From an uncultured Collinsella sp. (GTDB lineage Bacteria > Actinomycetota > Coriobacteriia > Coriobacteriales > Coriobacteriaceae), in assembly GCA_900554325.1 (NCBI GenBank), contig USHA01000055.1, forward strand, positions 1-13,833: a DNA stretch of 13,833 nt. The letters run 5' to 3'. The translations under genes were made by a program, and so were the position numbers. The notes below the pieces were generated by a model, which saw only the letters and a program-made list of their open reading frames with translations, did not search any database and was not told where the DNA came from. Shown piece after piece: positions 12,876 to 13,833 of this stretch; position 1 is the first letter of the stretch, and the number at the start of each line of letters is the position of its first letter.

Positions 12876-12906
12876 AAAAATAAGCGGGGTACCACCTAAG
12901 CTTTTT
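12876..12906 (-). terminator. Intrinsic terminator of the ABC exporter unit
   Basis: On the minus strand, about 15 nt after the permease stop, AAGC and GCTT enclose GG/CC pairing, and the hairpin runs directly into ATTTTTTC. The T6 tract makes this the most conventional terminator of the window, although the stem is short and has an internal loop. Confidence 0.55.
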
Positions 12907-12916
12907 TAGCTGTCGA

Positions 12917-13615
12917 TTACAGGTCGCGTACTCGATAAACCTTGGTGCTGACGGTGCAGCTGATTGCACATAGCGCGAGGGCCAGCACGGCAATTCCTGC
13001 GCACAGACAGCCCAGAACGGCGGGATCGGGATTTGCTCCGGCAATCGACATGAGCCAGTTGCTGATGGGGTTGGAGGAGCTCAGCGTGGCCATTGTGCCG
13101 CAACCAAGCAGGGCAAACAGGCCAACGGATAGGCGCAGCGCCTCCATGTGTCCAAATCGAAAGAACAGCGGCTGCGCCAAAAACACCATCATGAGGGAGA
13201 TGAGCATCGATGCCGCCGAGGCCATTGCGGTCTCAAAGACGGCCTGTCCCGTCGAGGGGATGCCCGCACTGTTGAAAAGCGGGATGGAGACGATGCTCAG
13301 AAGCGCGGCGGCGCAGGCCATGATGGCCGAGAAGACAACGATGCACAGGTAGCGTGCGCAGATGATGTCTTTGCGCGAGAAGGGCAACGTTGCTCGATAA
13401 CGCTCCCAGCCGTTTTGGTTATCGTAGCCAGCTAGCGAGTTCATGATTATGATGGGCGACATTGCGCTGACCGCACAGGCGCCGGCGCTCATGCCGGAAT
13501 CGACATCCGACGCGTTGGCAAGGGTCAGCACGACAAACATGAACAGGCCGACGCCTGCAATGCTCGGGATAAGCGAGCGAGCGATGGCGAGCTCGGACAT
13601 AAAGGCGCGTTTCAT
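12917..13615 (-). CDS. ABC-2 type transporter permease
   Basis: This is a 232-aa membrane protein with about six hydrophobic segments (near residues 13-33, 45-65, 92-115, 130-150, 160-182 and 200-222). The cytoplasmic loop NGWERYRATLPFSRKDIICARYL is typical of the ABC-2 permease subfamily (ABC2_membrane_5-like). In that family this coupling stretch, W-x-x-Y-x-x-x-L-P-x-S-R, follows TM2. Its start ATG overlaps the stop of the upstream ATPase gene (ATGA), and AAAGGAG lies 7 nt upstream. With the ATPase it should form an exporter, as in antimicrobial-peptide, lantibiotic-immunity or uncharacterised efflux systems; the substrate is unknown. A T-tailed hairpin follows the stop. Confidence 0.85.
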   Translation of the reverse strand: MKRAFMSELAIARSLIPSIAGVGLFMFVVLTLANASDVDSGMSAGACAVSAMSPIIIMNSLAGYDNQNGWERYRATLPFSRKDIICARYLCIVVFSAIMACAAALLSIVSIPLFNSAGIPSTGQAVFETAMASAASMLISLMMVFLAQPLFFRFGHMEALRLSVGLFALLGCGTMATLSSSNPISNWLMSIAGANPDPAVLGCLCAGIAVLALALCAISCTVSTKVYRVRDL

Positions 13616-13833
13616 TTCGAAGCTCCTTTCAGCATGAGGCGAAGATAGTCATCAATGGTTGCCCGATCGCTGGGAATCTCGGGGAAGGCCTCGAGCGTTT
13701 CGCGACGGTTGGGTACGAGCACGTCCACGCTATAGGCGTGGTGGACGGCACGGGCGCCTTCGACGCAAGCCATAAGCTCGGCGGCCTGTGCTTGGGTGCA
13801 GTGGGCGATGCCGGCTCGGTCGGTAATGTCCTC
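13612..13833 (-). CDS. ABC transporter ATP-binding protein, C-terminal fragment (cut by window edge)
   Basis: The minus strand is open from the window edge to a TGA at 13612-13614, giving the last 73 residues. It reads EDITDRAGIAHCTQAQAAEL, then a strand-rich segment SVDVLVPNRRETLEAFPEIP, and ends TIDDYLRLMLKGASK. The final pattern (acidic-hydrophobic helix ending LMLKG) is that of the C-terminal extension of drug/peptide-export ATPases, where homologues read like TIEDIMVLMIKG. The Walker A, signature and Walker B motifs lie beyond the window. The call rests on this tail plus the ATGA overlap with an ABC-2 permease gene. The start is not in the window. Confidence 0.75.
   Translation of the reverse strand, partial: EDITDRAGIAHCTQAQAAELMACVEGARAVHHAYSVDVLVPNRRETLEAFPEIPSDRATIDDYLRLMLKGASK

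Larger units (their letters stand above)
12467..12916. other. 450-bp gene-free stretch upstream of the EamA gene
   Basis: No credible gene is seen. It contains, from the EamA side, the EamA ribosome binding site (GGGGAGG at 12477-12483), a small GCGCC/GGCGC hairpin (12495-12512), the 186-bp inverted-repeat element (12604-12789) and a T-tailed hairpin ending the ABC permease gene. Short open frames in both arms of the element translate to similar peptides only because the arms are copies of one sequence. Confidence 0.7.

Noticed and set aside
12882..12900. Minus-strand GGTGGTACCCCG resembles the T-box antiterminator core (GGTGGNACCGCG), upstream of the EamA transporter
   Set aside because: It lies directly after the ABC permease stop, leaving no room for a Stem I/specifier domain outside coding sequence. 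One core base differs, and the T-tailed hairpin is explained as the permease terminator. A covariance-model search on the minus strand of 12450-13100 would settle it.
12727..12909. Small plus-strand open frame in the gap before the ABC permease, similar in translation to one on the other arm (minus strand near 12660)
   Set aside because: The likeness reflects the inverted-repeat DNA copies. The frames continue into unrelated sequence and lack ribosome binding sites, so no gene is called.

Overview
The window looks like chromosome from a high-GC actinobacterium of the class Coriobacteriia, most like a gut Collinsella. This is inferred from the GC- and C/G-ending codon use, the hybrid histidine kinases with extracellular binding-protein domains, and the protein repertoire; no rRNA or other definitive marker is present. 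Genes lie on both strands in short transcription units. No phage, plasmid, CRISPR, tRNA or rRNA feature was found.

Layout. Positions 1-178 hold two hairpins and a probable promoter for trmO (tRNA A37 methylation; + strand, possibly leaderless). Next is a MalY/PatB-type C-S lyase/aminotransferase gene that is complete except for an in-frame TAG at codon 56, where relatives read through; it is called as a pseudogene. After a strong hairpin, positions 2388-5446 encode a solute-binding lipoprotein overlapping (ATGA) a hybrid histidine kinase. Both read toward a perfect 22-bp hairpin that also ends the opposing unit. That minus-strand unit (8842 down to 5516) encodes a second hybrid kinase, with two binding-protein domains fused to its own N-terminus, followed by a small flavin-binding PPOX-fold protein.

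Between the divergent kinase 2 and a two-TM potassium channel lies a 27-bp-phased repeat cluster. The channel is followed by a LOG-family phosphoribohydrolase and then by a CLC-family anion transporter that lacks the usual internal proton-pathway glutamates. Converging on the CLC gene is an EamA/DMT transporter (minus strand) with clear internal duplication. Upstream of it is a 450-bp gene-free stretch holding a 186-bp element with imperfect inverted-repeat ends. The window closes with a minus-strand ABC exporter: a partial ATPase overlapping (ATGA) an ABC-2 type permease.

The most distinctive feature is the central sensory locus. Two visibly paralogous hybrid kinases face each other, one with its binding protein as a separate, translationally coupled lipoprotein and the other with two binding domains fused in cis. 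Neither has an Hpt protein or output response regulator in the window, so the downstream target must lie elsewhere. The assignments rest on reading motifs by eye; no database search was run.
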